DNA of 64,000 nt, from assembly GCF_050296195.1 (NCBI RefSeq), contig NZ_JBNKRB010000012.1; one strand, written 5' to 3'. The stretch is from Gynuella sp050296195. Lineage in GTDB: Bacteria; Pseudomonadota; Gammaproteobacteria; Pseudomonadales; Natronospirillaceae. A program made the translations under genes and the position numbers. The notes below the pieces were generated by a model. That model did no database searches, was not told where the DNA came from, and saw nothing but the letters and a program-made list of their open reading frames with translations. This document shows positions 9,443-17,932 of the stretch, in pieces (the stretch's first letter is position 1; every line of letters starts with the position of its first letter).

Positions 9443-10315
9443 CTACTGATCCAATAGAGTCTCCATCGCAGCCGTGATAGCCGTTTTACTGGCAGAACTC
9501 AGAGGCATGATCGGCAAACGGCATTCTTCTGTACATAGATCCAATAACGAACAGGCATATTTGACACCTGCCGGACTGGGCTCACTCATGAGCGCCTGCA
9601 TCAACGGTAACAGTTGCTGCTGGATTTCACCGGCGCGATGAAAGTCATTGGCAGCACAAGCATCTTGCTGGGAGCGGCCCAGAGCCGGTAAAACATTGGC
9701 GACCACACTGATCACTCCCATGCCCCCGACTGCGTTATAGGCCGGAGCAGAGAAATCATCACCAGACAGCCAGGCAAATGGCCGATCAATCAAATTCCTC
9801 TCGGCCAGTGGTCGCAGCATTTGTCCTGTCGCATCTTTTACTCCAACAACCCGTTCCAGTTCTGCCAGTCGAGCCATGGTCTCCGGCTGCACATCGACAA
9901 TCGTTCTGGCTGGAATATTGTAGATAATGATTGGCAGTGAACTGTGTTCATGAAGGTAGTGAAAGTGCCGATACAGACCATCCTGATTTGGTCGGTTGTA
10001 ATAGCCGGCGGCACACAATACAGCATCCGCACCGGCTGCTTCAGCAATGCCGATCAGACCGGCTGCTTCTACCGGATTATAGGAAGTGGCACCGGCAATA
10101 ACGGGTATTCGGCCTTTGACGTAAGCACACACCACATGCAACAGTTTCCGGTACTCATACTTAGATAATGTTGGCGCTTCGCCGGTTGTACCAGCAATCA
10201 CCAGCCCCTGAGTGCGGTGCTGCAGATGCAGATCCAGGCATCGATGAACGGCCGGATAATCAATCTCGCCATTTTGGAATGGGGTAATCATGGCAACCAA
10301 TGAACCAGTAAACAT
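9443..10315 (-). CDS. dapA: 4-Hydroxy-tetrahydrodipicolinate synthase family protein
   Basis: 290 residues with the class I aldolase TIM-barrel features of DapA: GTTGE near 42-46, Tyr132 in IYNIPART, and Schiff-base Lys160 in VGVKDATG, at nearly the E. coli positions 133 and 161. It should condense pyruvate with aspartate semialdehyde on the lysine/diaminopimelate route. GGAGAG lies 6 bases before the ATG. The gene is monocistronic here and is not next to bamC or purC as in many gammaproteobacteria, so it may be a second copy; a related pyruvate aldolase (N-acetylneuraminate lyase type) cannot be fully excluded, though the arginine in IPART favours DapA. Confidence 0.9.
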   Translation of the reverse strand: MFTGSLVAMITPFQNGEIDYPAVHRCLDLHLQHRTQGLVIAGTTGEAPTLSKYEYRKLLHVVCAYVKGRIPVIAGATSYNPVEAAGLIGIAEAAGADAVLCAAGYYNRPNQDGLYRHFHYLHEHSSLPIIIYNIPARTIVDVQPETMARLAELERVVGVKDATGQMLRPLAERNLIDRPFAWLSGDDFSAPAYNAVGGMGVISVVANVLPALGRSQQDACAANDFHRAGEIQQQLLPLMQALMSEPSPAGVKYACSLLDLCTEECRLPIMPLSSASKTAITAAMETLLDQ

Positions 10316-10410
10316 TATTTCTCTCCACTAAAGGTTGGGAGGCCACCGGTTTTAGTCTGTTACCGCTAATACACCTGTATTTCGCGGAATGGAGTCTGTC
10401 CATAAACAAA

Positions 10411-10440
10411 AAACCCGGTGGCGTTTCCGCGACCGGGTTT
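10411..10440 (-). terminator. Intrinsic terminator for leftward transcription
   Basis: Nine-base perfect arms AAACCCGGT and ACCGGGTTT; read on the minus strand the stem runs into a T-rich tract. It lies between dapA and the COG3199 gene and would end leftward transcripts from the latter. The 410-bp interval 10316-10725 otherwise holds no gene that I can support. Confidence 0.7.
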
Positions 10441-10648
10441 CTAAAAATTCGATTATTTCAAAGATTTTTCAGATACGCCCAGGCCCGGAATGCCATCCGT
10501 TTATATGCCTTGCGTTTATAAGAAAAACCAGTAAATGTCATAACTTTTGCAAATCAGTTCTTGAAGTTTCGAAACCATAGCACCGGTTTACTGGTAGTTC
10601 AATCCCCTTTTTCTGCTCTCACTTCCATACGAATTGTAATTGTTCTAT

Positions 10649-10676
10649 TGACCTGGCAGGCATTTATGCCGGGTCA
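10649..10676. repeat. Intergenic hairpin
   Basis: Ten-base arms TGACCTGGCA and TGCCGGGTCA pair with one G-T wobble around an 8-base loop, 50 bp downstream of the COG3199 gene's stop. No T-tract follows on the minus strand, so it may be an mRNA 3'-end stabiliser or a factor-dependent termination site. Confidence 0.45.
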
Positions 10677-10725
10677 GTAGCAAGGAATCAAATTCACAAC
10701 TGAACCCCATTACCCCGAAGTCAGA

Positions 10726-11835
10726 CTAATAGGTCTCGACTGGATACCAGGCATAATCATCGTAACCGGTAAGAACTTCCCATTGCCCCTGTAGTGATAG
10801 ATCCAGTACACGGTTACCCGTATCTACGACAAGAGGCCGATGCTGCAAATTCTTCAATTTGGTTTTCGTGGCAATGACCTGAATATTGGCCTTACCCAAC
10901 TGCCGGATCACCTGCTCACTCAGTTGCTGATTGCCCCGACCCAGAATATGCCCCTGTCCGCCAATAACACTGATGACCACACGTACCGGATATTGCCGGC
11001 ACAAGCTCAGAATATCCTGCTCCGTCAGATCAGACCGCAGCAACTGCCGATCCAGCACCGCGTCTATTCCCAACAAAGTATTGGGCAAACCCAAGCAATC
11101 CATGATGAAGGCCGTCGACTTACCCGAACCGATCAAATAAACCGTTTCCGGTTCCATTTGCTCAACCACAAACTCAGCAATTTCCTGTAGCACCAGATCT
11201 TCTACTTCCACACCACCACTCTTGGTGTGCTGGATAAACTGGCCTAATTGGGGAACTTTCATATCACCGTAATGGCGGGCCCTGACACGATTGTCGCGGA
11301 ATGCGACTTCATCAATGTCCCGTACCTCCTGCTCACGAATGTCAATCAATCCGCCTTCAGTCACTGCCATCAACACTTCTCCAGCCGCATGGGGGGTAAC
11401 GGCATACACCGAAGAATGAATCTTGACCCCGGCCGGAATGCCCAGCACCGGAACCTGTTGTTCAACCACGGCACAAATGTCGCGCGCAGTACCATCACCA
11501 CCCGCAAAAACAATCAACTCGGCCCCCTGCTGCAATGCCAGCCTGGCAGCTTCCCGGGTATCTTCAGCAGTACTGGGATCAGCAACATCCAACGCCAGCA
11601 TGTCAGCCTCAATCCCGAGACTTGCAAGTACGGCAGCTCCCATATTTCCCGGACACGTCATCCACTGATGTTGCCGTAACACAGCCAGATGATCCTGCAA
11701 TGCCAGTTTTACCCGTTCAGCCACTTTTGAAACTGCCCCCAGCTCCACAGCCTGCTGGGCAACACCATCGCTGCCTTTCAATGCAACCGAACCACCCAGG
11801 CCCGCAAACGGGTTCAAAATAAGCGCTATCTTCAT
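10726..11835 (-). CDS. ATP-NAD kinase-like protein (COG3199 family)
   Basis: 369 residues. The N-terminus MKIALILNPFAGLGG and the central FAGGDGTARDI (the GGDGT phosphate-binding motif of NAD/diacylglycerol kinases), followed by GIPAGVK, place it in the COG3199 predicted ATP-NAD or polyphosphate kinase family. This is not the housekeeping NadK. The C-terminal third (GQGHILGRGNQ, IATKTKL) is the extension typical of this family, which occurs beside acetoin and other catabolic genes as AcoX-like proteins. It is divergent from glycerate kinase across 229 bp. Substrate unknown; nucleotide or cofactor phosphorylation is the likely chemistry. Confidence 0.8.
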   Translation of the reverse strand: MKIALILNPFAGLGGSVALKGSDGVAQQAVELGAVSKVAERVKLALQDHLAVLRQHQWMTCPGNMGAAVLASLGIEADMLALDVADPSTAEDTREAARLALQQGAELIVFAGGDGTARDICAVVEQQVPVLGIPAGVKIHSSVYAVTPHAAGEVLMAVTEGGLIDIREQEVRDIDEVAFRDNRVRARHYGDMKVPQLGQFIQHTKSGGVEVEDLVLQEIAEFVVEQMEPETVYLIGSGKSTAFIMDCLGLPNTLLGIDAVLDRQLLRSDLTEQDILSLCRQYPVRVVISVIGGQGHILGRGNQQLSEQVIRQLGKANIQVIATKTKLKNLQHRPLVVDTGNRVLDLSLQGQWEVLTGYDDYAWYPVETY

Positions 11836-11867
11836 ATACGATCAATCATCTTTGGCCAGAAACAAAA

Positions 11868-11890
11868 CAGGCGGAACCTTAACCCGCCTG
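11868..11890 (-). terminator. Hairpin with T-rich tail upstream of the COG3199 gene
   Basis: Arms CAGGCGG and CCGCCTG around a short loop; on the minus strand the stem is followed by TTTTGTTT. It lies in the leader of the leftward gene, about 33 bp before its ATG, so it would act as an attenuator or stop antisense reading from the divergent promoter. Regulation is inferred only. Confidence 0.4.
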
Positions 11891-12064
11891 CTCTCACCAT
11901 TATGGTCAAATTAATTTAACGGTTGCAAGCCAACTGCCGGTGCGTATCAAGCTGCTGCAGTCATCCGGAAAAATCATTCGCCTGATCAGACCGGTTTTTC
12001 ATTCAGGTCTGGTAGTTGCTAGACTCTATATTGAGCAAGTGAAGAGACTCAACAGGTTCTGACC

Positions 12065-13213
12065 ATGAAAATAGCGATAGCCCCCGATTCATTCAAAGAA
12101 AGCATGACCGCTGGCGAAGCCTGTGCCACCTTTGCTGAAGGCTGGCTAAGCCAGCGAAGCCAGGATGAATTTATCTTTTTACCACTGGCCGACGGTGGAG
12201 AAGGCACCACTGTCGCCATCTGTAATGCCGTCAATGGTGTCATTCAGCATAAAAAAGTTCGCGGCCCACTGGATCAGGAGGTCAATGGTTTCATCGGTCT
12301 CTGGAACAACAGACACAATGCCGTCATTGAAATAGCCGCAGCCAGCGGCCTGGATCTGCTCAAACGGGATGAACGTAACCCACTTCTGGCCACCAGTTAT
12401 GGCACCGGAGAGTTGATCCGTTACGCCCTGGACCAAGGAATAAAAGAACTGGTCATCGGTCTCGGCGGCAGTGCCACCAACGATGGCGGTGCAGGTTTAT
12501 TACAAGCCCTTGGTGTTCAGCTGCTGGACAAAAATGATCAACAGCTGCCACCCGGTGGAATACATTTACGTGATCTGGCCCGTATCGACCTTTCTACCCT
12601 TGACCCGAGAATTCACGATATTCGCATCCAGGTGGCCAGCGATGTCACCAATCCATTACTGGGTCAAAACGGTGCAAGTGCTGTATTTGGCCCACAAAAA
12701 GGAGCCACACCAGAACAGGTTGTCATGCTGGATCAGGCATTGGAACACTACGTGATGGTTCTGGAACAAACAACAGGCCAGCAAATCCGTCACCTGCCAG
12801 GAACCGGTGCTGCCGGAGGTACCGGTACAGCAATGCTCAGTGTATTAAACGCCGAGTTTAAAGCCGGTATCGATTTGATTTTGGATCTGATGGAGTTTGA
12901 CCGGAAAATCAGTGACTGTGATCTGGTTGTGACCGGCGAAGGTAGCCTGGATTATCAGTCGCTTATGGGTAAAACCCCACAAGGTGTATTACGAAGATCA
13001 GTTGCCGCCAATATTCCGGTTATCGCTGTAGCCGGTTCTGTTACCAACAACCTCGATCCTCTTTATGATGCAGGCTTTACGGCGGTCTTCGGTATCACCC
13101 AAGCAGTCCAGTCCCTTGAAAAAGCCATGCAGGATGGCAAAACCAATATGATCAACTGCGCCAAAAATCTCGCCCGCTGGTGGACTCTGGCACACGACAC
13201 AGGAAAACCATAA
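12065..13213 (+). CDS. garK: Glycerate 2-kinase (GarK/GlxK family)
   Basis: 382 residues with the family start MKIAIAPDSFKESMTA, the LADGGEGT block near residues 40-47, GLGGSATNDGG near 136-146 and GEGSLDYQS in the C-terminal third. It phosphorylates D-glycerate with ATP to 2-phosphoglycerate, feeding lower glycolysis. Only two bases separate its stop from the ATG of the GH13 phosphorylase gene, and that gene's product would release glycerate, so the two form a small catabolic operon for a glycerate-containing solute. Confidence 0.94.
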   Translation: MKIAIAPDSFKESMTAGEACATFAEGWLSQRSQDEFIFLPLADGGEGTTVAICNAVNGVIQHKKVRGPLDQEVNGFIGLWNNRHNAVIEIAAASGLDLLKRDERNPLLATSYGTGELIRYALDQGIKELVIGLGGSATNDGGAGLLQALGVQLLDKNDQQLPPGGIHLRDLARIDLSTLDPRIHDIRIQVASDVTNPLLGQNGASAVFGPQKGATPEQVVMLDQALEHYVMVLEQTTGQQIRHLPGTGAAGGTGTAMLSVLNAEFKAGIDLILDLMEFDRKISDCDLVVTGEGSLDYQSLMGKTPQGVLRRSVAANIPVIAVAGSVTNNLDPLYDAGFTAVFGITQAVQSLEKAMQDGKTNMINCAKNLARWWTLAHDTGKP

Positions 13214-13215
13214 TT

Positions 13216-14928
13216 ATGCGTAACCCCTTGGCCGAACAGCTTCATCCTCTGGTCAAGCTGCTGTACCCCAACCGGGCGGAAGAAGTCTGCCAGGCAATTA
13301 TCAATCTCATCGTCAGCTACCAGTCTCGTCATTTGCCTACACAGCGCTGGGTCAATCAGCGTGATGCCGTCTTGATTACCTATGGTGATACATTGCTGCG
13401 GGAAGGTCAGAAACCACTACGGACCCTGTATTATTTTTTAACTGAATTTATGGGGGACATTATCAACTCAGTGCACATTCTGCCTTGTTTTCCGTACACC
13501 TCTGACGATGGATTCTCAGTCGCTGACTATAAACAGATCAACCCGGAGCTGGGTGATTGGGACGACATTGCCGTACTGGCCAGTGAATATGATCTGATGT
13601 TCGATGCCGTCATCAACCATATTTCACGCTGGAGTTACTGGTTTCGTCGGTATGTGGCCGGAGATCCGGATTATCAGGACTTCTTCATCGAAGCCGATCC
13701 GAAACAGGATTATTCCAGTGTCACCCGGCCACGGGCACTGCCATTATTAACCCCCGTAGATACCAGCAACGGTATCAGACACTTGTGGACCACCTTCAGC
13801 GACGACCAGATTGACCTGAACTACCGTAACCCCAAAGTCATGCTGGCCATACTCGATGTGCTCTGCCTCTATGCCGAACAGGGGGCCCGTTTTATCCGCC
13901 TGGACGCTATCGGTTTCCTATGGAAAGAACTCAGCACTACCTGCATGCATTTGCCAGAAACCCATGCTGCCATCCAGCTAATGCGCGTGGTAATGGACAA
14001 CATTGCACCCGGCACGATACTGATCACCGAAACCAATGTCCCTCACAAAGACAACATCAGTTACTTTGGTAACGGCTATAACGAAGCCAAGATGGTATAC
14101 CAATTTCCGCTGCCACCATTGGTCATGCATTCTTTTCTGACCCGTAATTCTGATGTCCTGAGTCGTTGGGCCGGCAGTTTATCCCCTATTTCCAAAGCCA
14201 CCACCTTTTTCAACTTCCTCGCCTCTCACGATGGCATTGGCATGCGCCCAGTGGAGGGACTACTCAACCAGGAACAGATCAATGGTCTGGTGGATCACTG
14301 TATTGAGCAGAATGGTCGGGTGTCGTATCGCGATAATGGTGATGGCACCCGCAGCCCCTACGAACTAAACATCACGTATTTTGATGCGCTTGGATTGGAA
14401 GGTGAAACTGAACAACAGAAAGCCCAAAAACTCATTACCGCACATTTTATTCTACTGAGTCTGGCTGGGGTTCCGGGTATCTACATACACAGCCTGTTTG
14501 GTACCGCCAACGATGTCAAAGCAGTGGAGGCCACAGGGATTAACCGACGGATCAACCGCAGCAAACTGAACACCCAAACTCTGAAAGAAGAACTGAGCAA
14601 CCCCGAGAGCATCCGCAGCCAGATTTTCAAAGGCATTACCCAGTTGATACAAAAACGCAAACGTATGTCAGCCCTGGCACCACAAGCTGACCAGAAAATC
14701 CTGCTAATAGACCCAAGGATCTTTGCGGTAGAACGCTACAACTCCCAAACCGGAGGACACGTATTATGTCTGTGCAATCTGTCCAATGACGTGATTGAAC
14801 TAACCGTTGATTTTGTCGGTCGCGACATGATCTCCGGTAAACGGGTCAACTTTCATACTCGGCTGGAAAGCTACGGATGCCAATGGATTAAATCCCCAAA
14901 TGAGATTCAACATCGTACAGTATGGTGA
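13216..14928 (+). CDS. GH13_18 sucrose-phosphorylase family enzyme, likely glucosylglycerate phosphorylase
   Basis: 570 residues from the ATG at 13216, chosen because AGGAAA lies about 10 bases before it and because the frame's longer start would overlap garK. The protein is a GH13 barrel of the sucrose-phosphorylase subfamily: nucleophile Asp230 in IRLDAIG, acid/base Glu272 in ITETNVP, and ASHDGIGMRP. A coupled glycerate kinase immediately upstream points to 2-O-alpha-glucosyl-D-glycerate as substrate, giving glucose-1-phosphate and glycerate. Sucrose or sucrose-6-phosphate phosphorolysis is the alternative. Glucosylglycerate is a compatible solute, so this may be a salt-stress recycling or scavenging route. 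Function is inferred from context plus family. Confidence 0.88.
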   Translation: MRNPLAEQLHPLVKLLYPNRAEEVCQAIINLIVSYQSRHLPTQRWVNQRDAVLITYGDTLLREGQKPLRTLYYFLTEFMGDIINSVHILPCFPYTSDDGFSVADYKQINPELGDWDDIAVLASEYDLMFDAVINHISRWSYWFRRYVAGDPDYQDFFIEADPKQDYSSVTRPRALPLLTPVDTSNGIRHLWTTFSDDQIDLNYRNPKVMLAILDVLCLYAEQGARFIRLDAIGFLWKELSTTCMHLPETHAAIQLMRVVMDNIAPGTILITETNVPHKDNISYFGNGYNEAKMVYQFPLPPLVMHSFLTRNSDVLSRWAGSLSPISKATTFFNFLASHDGIGMRPVEGLLNQEQINGLVDHCIEQNGRVSYRDNGDGTRSPYELNITYFDALGLEGETEQQKAQKLITAHFILLSLAGVPGIYIHSLFGTANDVKAVEATGINRRINRSKLNTQTLKEELSNPESIRSQIFKGITQLIQKRKRMSALAPQADQKILLIDPRIFAVERYNSQTGGHVLCLCNLSNDVIELTVDFVGRDMISGKRVNFHTRLESYGCQWIKSPNEIQHRTVW

Positions 14929-15050
14929 TGAAAAAGATCGACAAGTAACGCCGAAATGCTAAGAACAGAAACGGCTGCTGCAAACCATGGGCAGCCAAGA
15001 ACCATATGCTAATTCAGAGAACTTTTGTAACCTACCGATATCTGGATGTA

Positions 15051-15593
15051 TCAATGATTCCTCTCTTTCAGAATTTTCATCAAATACTCCATTTCAAATT
15101 CATCCTGAAGCTGAATTGTTTTCCAGTAGCTGAAACCAGCTTTTTCATAGGCATGAATGGCAGAGGTATTCTTCGGTTCAGGACCAATAATACAGGTGTC
15201 TATCCCTGGAATCCGGAAAACAACTTCATGTAGGAATTGACGAATGACATGACTTCCATAACCACGATGGAGAAAAGCTGTCTCGCCTATAAACAGATCG
15301 ATTCCAACAGCATGCTCATCAGCCCCGACAGAGCGATTATATTCCGGATAATCACAAATTTTATAACTCTGAATATATCCAATATCTTGTGAATGACAGC
15401 GAATAATAAAAGCGCGTATCTTGCTTTCAGGTCGAGTTCGTGGGAGATATTTGGCCAGGACATTTTCATACTGCTGAAAACCCTCTCCTTGCCCATACCA
15501 GACAGAGACGGAAGGCATATTTAACCAGATAAACATCTGCTTAAGATGAGCTTCTTGTAATGGCGTGAAATTGAAATGCATAGCATGACTCAT
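15051..15593 (-). CDS. GNAT acetyltransferase resembling aminoglycoside 6'-N-acetyltransferases
   Basis: 180 residues. The order of motifs (a WLN and WYGQGE segment early, IGYIQSY in the middle, GIDLFIG, then HRGYGSHVIRQF acetyl-CoA loop and AIHAYEKAGF) follows the AAC(6')-Ib/siderophore-acylase GNAT subgroup. It would transfer acetyl from acetyl-CoA to an amine, possibly of an aminoglycoside; activity against drugs cannot be read from sequence. It is the left-most member of the minus-strand small-gene block and has lower GC than the genes to its left. No attC-like site was found directly downstream, so its membership in the cassette array is uncertain. Confidence 0.82.
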   Translation of the reverse strand: MSHAMHFNFTPLQEAHLKQMFIWLNMPSVSVWYGQGEGFQQYENVLAKYLPRTRPESKIRAFIIRCHSQDIGYIQSYKICDYPEYNRSVGADEHAVGIDLFIGETAFLHRGYGSHVIRQFLHEVVFRIPGIDTCIIGPEPKNTSAIHAYEKAGFSYWKTIQLQDEFEMEYLMKILKERNH

Positions 15594-15669
15594 CGGTATG
15601 CTCCCAAACTACCTTAATATCTCCATAGCCAAAAATATTTTCCATGTCGACATGGGGTTTGGAAACTTG

Positions 15670-15701
15670 CCAGTTGTTTAAACTATTGTTTAAACAACTG
15701 G
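15670..15701. repeat. Perfect 14-bp inverted repeat
   Basis: Arms CCAGTTGTTTAAAC and GTTTAAACAACTGG with a 4-base spacer, between the endonuclease V gene and the GNAT. It could be a factor-independent hairpin at the end of the leftward transcript or a protein-binding palindrome; no T-tract follows. Confidence 0.7.
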
Positions 15702-15814
15702 ATAGATACACCCTCAGAAGGTATCAGTCCATATGCCTTAACAACATACCGTTCCAATGACATCTCCTATCTATTTCTCTGCGGAATCCTATAACACCTT
15801 AAACATCGCCGCAT

Positions 15815-16336
15815 TTACTCTATCTGCATGTTTTGATTTTTAGCTTCTTCTCGACAAAGCTGATCTGCTCGTTTTAACAGTACAGGAATTCTATTTTTCC
15901 CATACATGTTGTTAATTGACGCCTTTGCCAGCTCCAAATCTCCCGTTGTAGTAATGTACAAAGGTTTTTTGCTTTCACCTCTAAAAATCTCGTGGCCAGA
16001 CTCAAGGCCTGCATATGATTTCTTTGCAACACCAATTACTTCTGCTTTACCGACCAAGGCATCATATAGTCGTTTGCCTAGCCCAGGCTTATCTTTTCCG
16101 TCTAAATAAACATAACCATCTATTACTATCACACTTGGCTTAAGCGAAAACTCTTCAACAAGGGCCAGAATACAAGGAAGCTCTCGTTTGTAAAAAGATC
16201 CAGGCTCATAGGGCTCGACCTTTCTGACAAAGGAGGTGTATTCTTTCTGAACGTCTTCATCTTCCCAAGAATTGAAAGAAATACCAGCTACATAAGCTGA
16301 TTCATTTAAGTATTGTACATCGATAGCAAGAATCAC
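15815..16336 (-). CDS. Endonuclease V family protein
   Basis: 173 residues from a GTG at 16336, preferred because GAGGGG lies 8 bases upstream; a TTG two codons earlier has its ribosome site too close. Features of the Nfi/EndV fold are AIDVQY at the N-terminus, YEPGSFYKRELP near 45-56, VIVIDGYVYLDG near 72-83 and VIGVAKKSY near 100. EndV enzymes cut DNA or RNA 3' to deoxyinosine/inosine in damage repair. At 173 residues it is shorter than the ~220-residue E. coli enzyme. It lies in the small-gene (cassette) block, where such nucleases are common passengers. Confidence 0.78.
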   Translation of the reverse strand: MILAIDVQYLNESAYVAGISFNSWEDEDVQKEYTSFVRKVEPYEPGSFYKRELPCILALVEEFSLKPSVIVIDGYVYLDGKDKPGLGKRLYDALVGKAEVIGVAKKSYAGLESGHEIFRGESKKPLYITTTGDLELAKASINNMYGKNRIPVLLKRADQLCREEAKNQNMQIE

Positions 16337-16409
16337 TAGCAAAGCCCCTCAAGAACCCACTCGCCGACTTAATTTTTTTCAAAGAATACTCCGTATTCGG
16401 CATTCAATT

Positions 16410-16793
16410 TTACTCCAAAAAAATGAAGTTCATTTCCTCTTTTGAAACCTCAATCCAGGCTAAATCTGCTTCTTTTCTATCTAAACAGTCTTTAGCTTCA
16501 AGTAACTGCAACCACTCTGGAAGACGTGCTAAAGCAGCTTTTGAGTCTTCGATAAAATTCCTGGGTATAACTCTATCAAAGCGAGGCATGGTCAGAGTGA
16601 TGCCATAGCCCTCATAGTTAATTATTATCAAGCCATGTTCAGGCTCTTCTTGCTTAAATAAAACTAATTCGCCTGCATCTCGGGACTCTACTTTTACAGC
16701 ACCTCCTTTTCCATAATCGTAGAAACCTTCTTCTCTAAACGGGATAACTTTTATTTTCTCTTCTCGAAACTGTTCTAAGTATTCGTTTATATG
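16410..16793 (-). pseudogene. 5'-truncated cassette gene of unknown function
   Basis: The minus-strand frame is open for 127 codons from just after an in-frame TGA (16794-16796) to a stop at 16410, yet it holds no ATG or GTG before an internal TTG at 16631. Residues read smoothly through the whole span, with balanced hydrophobic and charged composition (a FREEGFYDYGKGG stretch early, LPEWLQLLEAKDCLDRK late), so the natural start has probably been lost. The break sits within 11 bp of the attC-like hairpin at 16804-16900, which suggests cassette-boundary recombination removed the 5' end. A shorter 73-residue product from the TTG is possible. No family recognised. Confidence 0.5.
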
Positions 16794-16803
16794 TCAAATA
16801 TCT

Positions 16804-16900
16804 GGTAAAACAAACACCGTGGGCAAAAAACGAGCGATTTCGTGAGTCCAGTAGCACGAAGTGCTACGATTTTGACTTGTAAGACATAGTGTTTCTACCC
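16804..16900 (-). other. Weak attC-like hairpin
   Basis: Imperfect outer arms (GGTAAAACAAACAC and GTGTTTCTACC) enclose a perfect inner hairpin GTAGCAC-GAA-GTGCTAC at 16851-16867. The long imperfect cruciform between two minus-strand genes is attC-like, but no canonical GTTRRRY core pair is present. Confidence 0.3.
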
Positions 16901-16962
16901 ATCACCAAACGCAAGTGTATCGACGGGAAAAACTGGAACATAATTTTCCCTAGCAACACGAG

Positions 16963-17247
16963 TCAAACACGAACAATGTCCACCCCTGAAGCAACTGAGG
17001 TTCTGAACATTTTTGCAAACTCAATGACATCACTCTCAGTTTCGCCTGAATGGCTTGTTGTCGTGATATATCGTGGATAATTTCCGTCACCGACAGCTAA
17101 CTCATCCATGATTGCTTCCCACAACTCACAATCCACACCGACCGAACAAAACAGCTCGTACCCTTTATCAAGAATGGAGAGTAAGAGGTCATCATGTTTC
17201 TGGTCATAGCCAGTATCGGATACGAGTACAAGTTTTCTATTCTTCAT
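16963..17247 (-). CDS. Conserved-looking small cassette protein of unknown function
   Basis: 94 residues from the ATG at 17247; a GTG 12 bp upstream is the alternative start. No signal peptide or membrane segment. It begins MKNRKLVLVSDTGYDQKHDD and holds paired cysteines in FCSVGVDCELWEAIMDEL, which looks like a compact alpha/beta fold. It is bounded on the right by an attC-like site that ends at the stop of the neighbouring GNAT, the arrangement of an integron gene cassette. No function is assigned. Confidence 0.6.
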   Translation of the reverse strand: MKNRKLVLVSDTGYDQKHDDLLLSILDKGYELFCSVGVDCELWEAIMDELAVGDGNYPRYITTTSHSGETESDVIEFAKMFRTSVASGVDIVRV

Positions 17248-17273
17248 AGTATTTAACACCCAAACAACGGGCT

Positions 17274-17349
17274 AAGTAACGTTGGCTAAAATAGTGAAGA
17301 ACAAACGCGGCCAGCTGTTAACTGTCCCGCGATTATTTGCTTGTTAGAC
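17274..17349 (-). other. attC-like recombination site (GNAT cassette)
   Basis: Read on the minus strand, a perfect RYYYAAC core (GTCTAAC, 17343-17349) spans the GNAT stop codon and is followed by AAGCAAATAATCGCGG, like Vibrio-type attC sites. An inner stem CGCGG/CCGCG and a degenerate distal core (GTTACTT, 17274-17280) complete the 76-bp structure. Confidence 0.65.
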
Positions 17350-17847
17350 TGGTTTTGGAATAGTGAAAATATCACGACTCAAGCCGTCAGGAAATTCACT
17401 TCGCCTTGACTTAATACCACCTAACCGTTCAACCAAAGCCCTAGCGGAATGATTTGAATCACGCATATATGTTTCGACTTCAGACCAACCAAATTTATTA
17501 TATGCATGAGCGACAACTGCAATTGAAGCTTCTTTGGCATAACCTTTACTCCTTGACTCTGGGAGTAACCACCAAGTAAGTTCTCTTGGCCATCTCAACC
17601 CCTGCCAAAATCCACATGTGCCTACTATTTTTTCTGATCCTTTTTCTTTGATAGCCCATACTCCAAAACCATCAAGATACCAACCTCCGAGATCTTCTTT
17701 TAGACGAGCCCAAGCCTTACCACTCGAAATTGGACCTCCATAAGCTTTAGATGCATCACAATCGGTATAAAACTCGTCGTAGGCATCAAAGCACTGAATA
17801 CTTGGAGAAATCAATAACAACCTTTCGGTTTCAATTTGTGGAACCAT
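17344..17847 (-). CDS. GNAT-family N-acetyltransferase (RimJ/RimL type)
   Basis: 167 residues beginning MVPQIETERLLLISPS, the typical strand-1 of RimJ/RimL-like GNATs (Acetyltransf_3). Other marks are WAIKEKGSEKIVGTCGFW, LTWWLLPESRSKGYAKEA (the acetyl-CoA pyrophosphate loop) and a C-terminal NHSARALVERLGG. The acceptor amine is unknown. The stop codon lies inside the perfect attC core at 17343-17349 and a second attC site lies just upstream, so the gene is a complete integron-type cassette. Confidence 0.85.
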   Translation of the reverse strand: MVPQIETERLLLISPSIQCFDAYDEFYTDCDASKAYGGPISSGKAWARLKEDLGGWYLDGFGVWAIKEKGSEKIVGTCGFWQGLRWPRELTWWLLPESRSKGYAKEASIAVVAHAYNKFGWSEVETYMRDSNHSARALVERLGGIKSRRSEFPDGLSRDIFTIPKPV

Positions 17848-17863
17848 ATTTACTCAATTCTAA

Positions 17864-17928
17864 ACCTAACGCCTCAAAAACGGATCGACCAGGCAGGTGT
17901 AGGAGATCCAGCCGAAGGTGTTCATTCA
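17864..17928 (-). other. attC-like recombination site (macrodomain cassette)
   Basis: Minus-strand reading ends GAGGCGTTAGGT with a perfect GTTRRRY core (17864-17870) and pairs with AACACCTTC at the other end. An inner stem GGATC/GATCC is visible. It starts 5 bp after the macrodomain stop and shares a recognisable sequence with the site at 18425-18503. Confidence 0.75.
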
Positions 17929-17932
17929 TCGA

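Noticed and set aside
16851..16867. CRISPR-like short palindrome GTAGCAC-GAA-GTGCTAC
   Set aside because: It occurs once here with no regularly spaced copies, so it is not a CRISPR repeat.
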